DNA from: Bacteroidota bacterium
GTDB lineage: Bacteria > Bacteroidota > Bacteroidia > Chitinophagales > BACL12
NCBI GenBank assembly: GCA_016715425.1
Contig: JADKAC010000007.1
Span: 366,807 to 430,806 of the forward strand
Length of the DNA stretch: 64,000 bases
Direction of reading: 5' to 3'
Each line of letters opens with the position of its first letter. Within the stretch, counting starts at the first letter, position 1. Under the pieces are notes generated by a model. It had not been told where the DNA came from and did no database searches. It worked only from the letters and a program-made list of their open reading frames with translations. Made by a program: the position numbers and the translations under genes. Positions 61,970 to 64,000 of this stretch are shown here, piece after piece.

Positions 61970-64000
61970 TTATTCTACATCTACATAATCTTCTATTGGC
62001 GGACACACACAAATTAAATTACGATCGCCATAAGTATTATTAATTCTTGCCACGCTTGGCCAGAATTTTCTATCACGCACATACGGCGCAGGAAATGCAG
62101 CTTTCTCTCTTGTGTAAGGATGACTCCAGGAATCACTTGTAATATCATTTAAAATATGCGGTGCATTTTTCAAAACATTATTCACTTGATCTGCTTTACC
62201 ATTTTCAATCTCTTCAATTTCTGCACGGATAGAAAGCATTGCTTCCACAAATCTGTCTAACTCTTCTTTACTTTCACTCTCTGTTGGTTCAATCATTAAT
62301 GTGCCTGCAACAGGAAAAGAAACAGTGGGTGCATGAAATGCATAATCCATTAATCGCTTTGCAATATCTTCTACTTCAAGATGAATACTGTTTTTCCATT
62401 TTCTGAAATCAATAATAAATTCATGTGCTACTTTACCATATTCACCGGAATACAACACATCATATTGTTTTTCTAAACATGCTTTTAAATAATTCGCATT
62501 TAGTATTGCAAACTTCGTTGCATTTGTACAACCATCAGCTCCCAACATTTTTATATATGCATAAGAAATCAATAAAATACTTGCACTTCCAAATGGTGCA
62601 CTATTCACCGAATTAATTCCTTTTTCACCACCGGTTTCCACAAATGAATGTTTGGGTAAAAACGGTTTTAATTTTTCGTTTACACAAATAGGTCCCATGC
62701 CCGGACCGCCGCCGCCATGAGGAATTGCAAATGTTTTATGCAAATTCAAATGACAAACATCGGCACCAATTTTTGCAGGACTGGTCAAACCCACTTGTGC
62801 ATTCATATTTGCACCATCCATATAAACTAATCCGCCATTCTCATGAATAATATTACATATCTCGGTGATAGCTTCTTCATACACTCCATAAGTAGAAGGA
62901 TAAGTAACCATTAAACAGGAAAGATCATTTTTATGTAGCTGTGCTTTATTTTTTAAATCTTCAATATCAATAATTCCTAAAGCATCATTTTTAATAACAA
63001 CTACTTTCATTCCTGCCATTACTGCGCTCGCCGGATTTGTTCCATGAGCAGAAGCCGGAATTAAAACTACTTTGCGGTGCGAATCACCTTTATCAATATG
63101 ATAAGCACGAATTACCATTAAGCCTGCAAACTCGCCTTGCGCACCTGAATTCGGTTGTAATGAACATGCATCAAATCTTGTGATCTCACATAAATCTTTT
63201 TCAAGCTCAGTTAATATTTCATAGTAGCCTTTCACCTGATCTTTTGGAACAAACGGATGCATAGCACTGAACTCCGGCCATGTAATCGGAAACAATTCCG
63301 TAGCAGCATTTAATTTCATTGTACAGGATCCCAATGGAATCATGGATGTAGTTAATGAAAGATCTTTATTTTCCAATCGTTTAATATACCGCATCATTTC
63401 ACTTTCGCTGTGATATAAATTAAAGATAGGATGTGATAAAAAATCATCTTCTCTGAGCAGATTATTTTGCAGTGATGAGGTTACATTTTTTGTATCAGGA
63501 GATTGACCATTGCTTTTGCCGGATGCATTTGCAAACACATTAATAATATCCGTTACATCCTGCAAATTTGAAGTTTCATCAAGCGCTATTGAAATATTAT
63601 TTTCTCCATAAAAGAAATTCATTTCTGCATCAAGTGCTTGTTTTTTAATCGCATCTATTTTTCCTGATGCTTCAATAGTGATTGTATCAAAAAAGGATTC
63701 ATTCAAAATTTTATAGCCTAATTTTTCTAATCCATTTTTCACTAAACAAGTTAGGCTATGCACTTTCGTTGCAATATTTTTAATACCTTCTTCACCATGA
63801 TATACTGCATACATTCCGGCCATAATTGCAAGCAATGCTTGTGCAGTACAAATATTTGAAGTTGCTTTTTCTCTGCGAATATGTTGCTCACGAGTTTGTA
63901 AAGCCATACGCAAAGCATTGTTACCGTATTTGTCAATGGAGACACCAATTATTCTTCCAGGAATATCTCTTTTAAATTCATCTTTTGTTGCAAAATATGC
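61970..64000 (-). CDS. gcvP: Glycine dehydrogenase (decarboxylating), P-protein, N-terminus beyond window
   Basis: 677 codons are open from the right edge: IPGRIIGVSIDKYGNNALR and REQHIRREKATSNICTAQ place the edge at about residue 280 of the usual ~950. The second half carries SLQPNSGAQGEFAGL, ASAHGTNPASAVMAGM and the PLP lysine motif HLNLHKTFAIPHGGGGPGMG, then MIEPTESESKEELDRF. The enzyme decarboxylates glycine and loads the aminomethyl group onto the lipoyl H-protein in the glycine cleavage system. The CoA-transferase gene follows closely downstream. Confidence 0.95.
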   Translation of the reverse strand, partial: AYFATKDEFKRDIPGRIIGVSIDKYGNNALRMALQTREQHIRREKATSNICTAQALLAIMAGMYAVYHGEEGIKNIATKVHSLTCLVKNGLEKLGYKILNESFFDTITIEASGKIDAIKKQALDAEMNFFYGENNISIALDETSNLQDVTDIINVFANASGKSNGQSPDTKNVTSSLQNNLLREDDFLSHPIFNLYHSESEMMRYIKRLENKDLSLTTSMIPLGSCTMKLNAATELFPITWPEFSAMHPFVPKDQVKGYYEILTELEKDLCEITRFDACSLQPNSGAQGEFAGLMVIRAYHIDKGDSHRKVVLIPASAHGTNPASAVMAGMKVVVIKNDALGIIDIEDLKNKAQLHKNDLSCLMVTYPSTYGVYEEAITEICNIIHENGGLVYMDGANMNAQVGLTSPAKIGADVCHLNLHKTFAIPHGGGGPGMGPICVNEKLKPFLPKHSFVETGGEKGINSVNSAPFGSASILLISYAYIKMLGADGCTNATKFAILNANYLKACLEKQYDVLYSGEYGKVAHEFIIDFRKWKNSIHLEVEDIAKRLMDYAFHAPTVSFPVAGTLMIEPTESESKEELDRFVEAMLSIRAEIEEIENGKADQVNNVLKNAPHILNDITSDSWSHPYTREKAAFPAPYVRDRKFWPSVARINNTYGDRNLICVCPPIEDYVDVE

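Noticed and set aside
1..64000. tRNA, rRNA or riboswitch genes
   Set aside because: No cloverleaf, rRNA-like or recognisable riboswitch sequence was seen by eye in the spacers; a covariance search would be needed to exclude small RNAs.
1..64000. Insertion sequences or integrases
   Set aside because: No transposase or tyrosine/serine recombinase frames were found; the repeats are short non-coding palindromes.

Overview
The window looks like chromosome from a member of the Bacteroidota. It is visibly A+T-rich, with secreted proteins that carry C-terminal type IX secretion (T9SS) sorting tails, lipoproteins, an NRDE protein, a DUF3078 protein, propeller-type two-component sensors and TAnnTTTG-like promoter motifs in place of Shine-Dalgarno sequences. 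I cannot place it below phylum with confidence; Chitinophagales or Saprospiria-like is a guess. I see no rRNA, tRNA, CRISPR array, transposase or phage module.

Layout. 1-4.8 kb: a partial UbiA-like membrane enzyme (minus), a RlmI-type rRNA methyltransferase, an NRDE protein and a four-part phosphorelay (membrane histidine kinase, receiver, Hpt, membrane-tailed response regulator) with two frameshifts. 5-7.5 kb: two broken secreted-protein genes and a gene-free stretch. 7.5-15.9 kb: short asparaginase-like protein, agmatinase-type ureohydrolase, a redoxin plus cytochrome/copper-monooxygenase pair, an MFS transporter, two Wzx-like flippases and QueD. 16-22 kb: Rnk-like factor, a phytase-like propeller lipoprotein, an unrecognised 535-aa protein, a HAD phosphatase and small membrane proteins.

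22.2-42.9 kb is the most striking region. A cyclase-SUMF1-hydrolase fusion precedes five very large histidine kinases in a row. Their C-terminal kinase cores are nearly interchangeable, but their sensors all differ: an NTF2-like domain plus seven GAF-like repeats; a periplasmic propeller; five GAF domains; and two TPR/membrane proteins. They are followed directly by a lone receiver and a receiver-adenylate cyclase. Spacing of 8-9 bp and 1-4 bp overlaps suggest one operon. I infer that many inputs converge on one or two receivers and a cyclic-nucleotide output, joined by the second cyclase upstream.

42.9-56.2 kb: a CarD/Tudor-like protein, a glycosyltransferase, a T9SS-exported lysyl-oxidase-like protein with a dockerin-like segment, an ArsC-like protein, a phytochrome-type kinase, nitroreductase, IMPACT/YigZ, ElaA-type acetyltransferase, MscL, a DUF3078 protein, a frameshifted deoxyhypusine-synthase-like gene lacking the usual catalytic lysine, a DUF900-type hydrolase and a T9SS protein. 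56.2-64 kb: a tandem segmental duplication (hairpin repeat, regulatory-domain lipoprotein, CoA-transferase) with one truncated CoA-transferase copy, then an intact CoA-transferase and the C-terminal two thirds of the glycine cleavage P-protein.

Six or more single-base frameshifts are confined to a few loci (3.5-6.6, 53.1 and 59.8 kb). Most lie in short homopolymers, so consensus errors are as likely as real decay.
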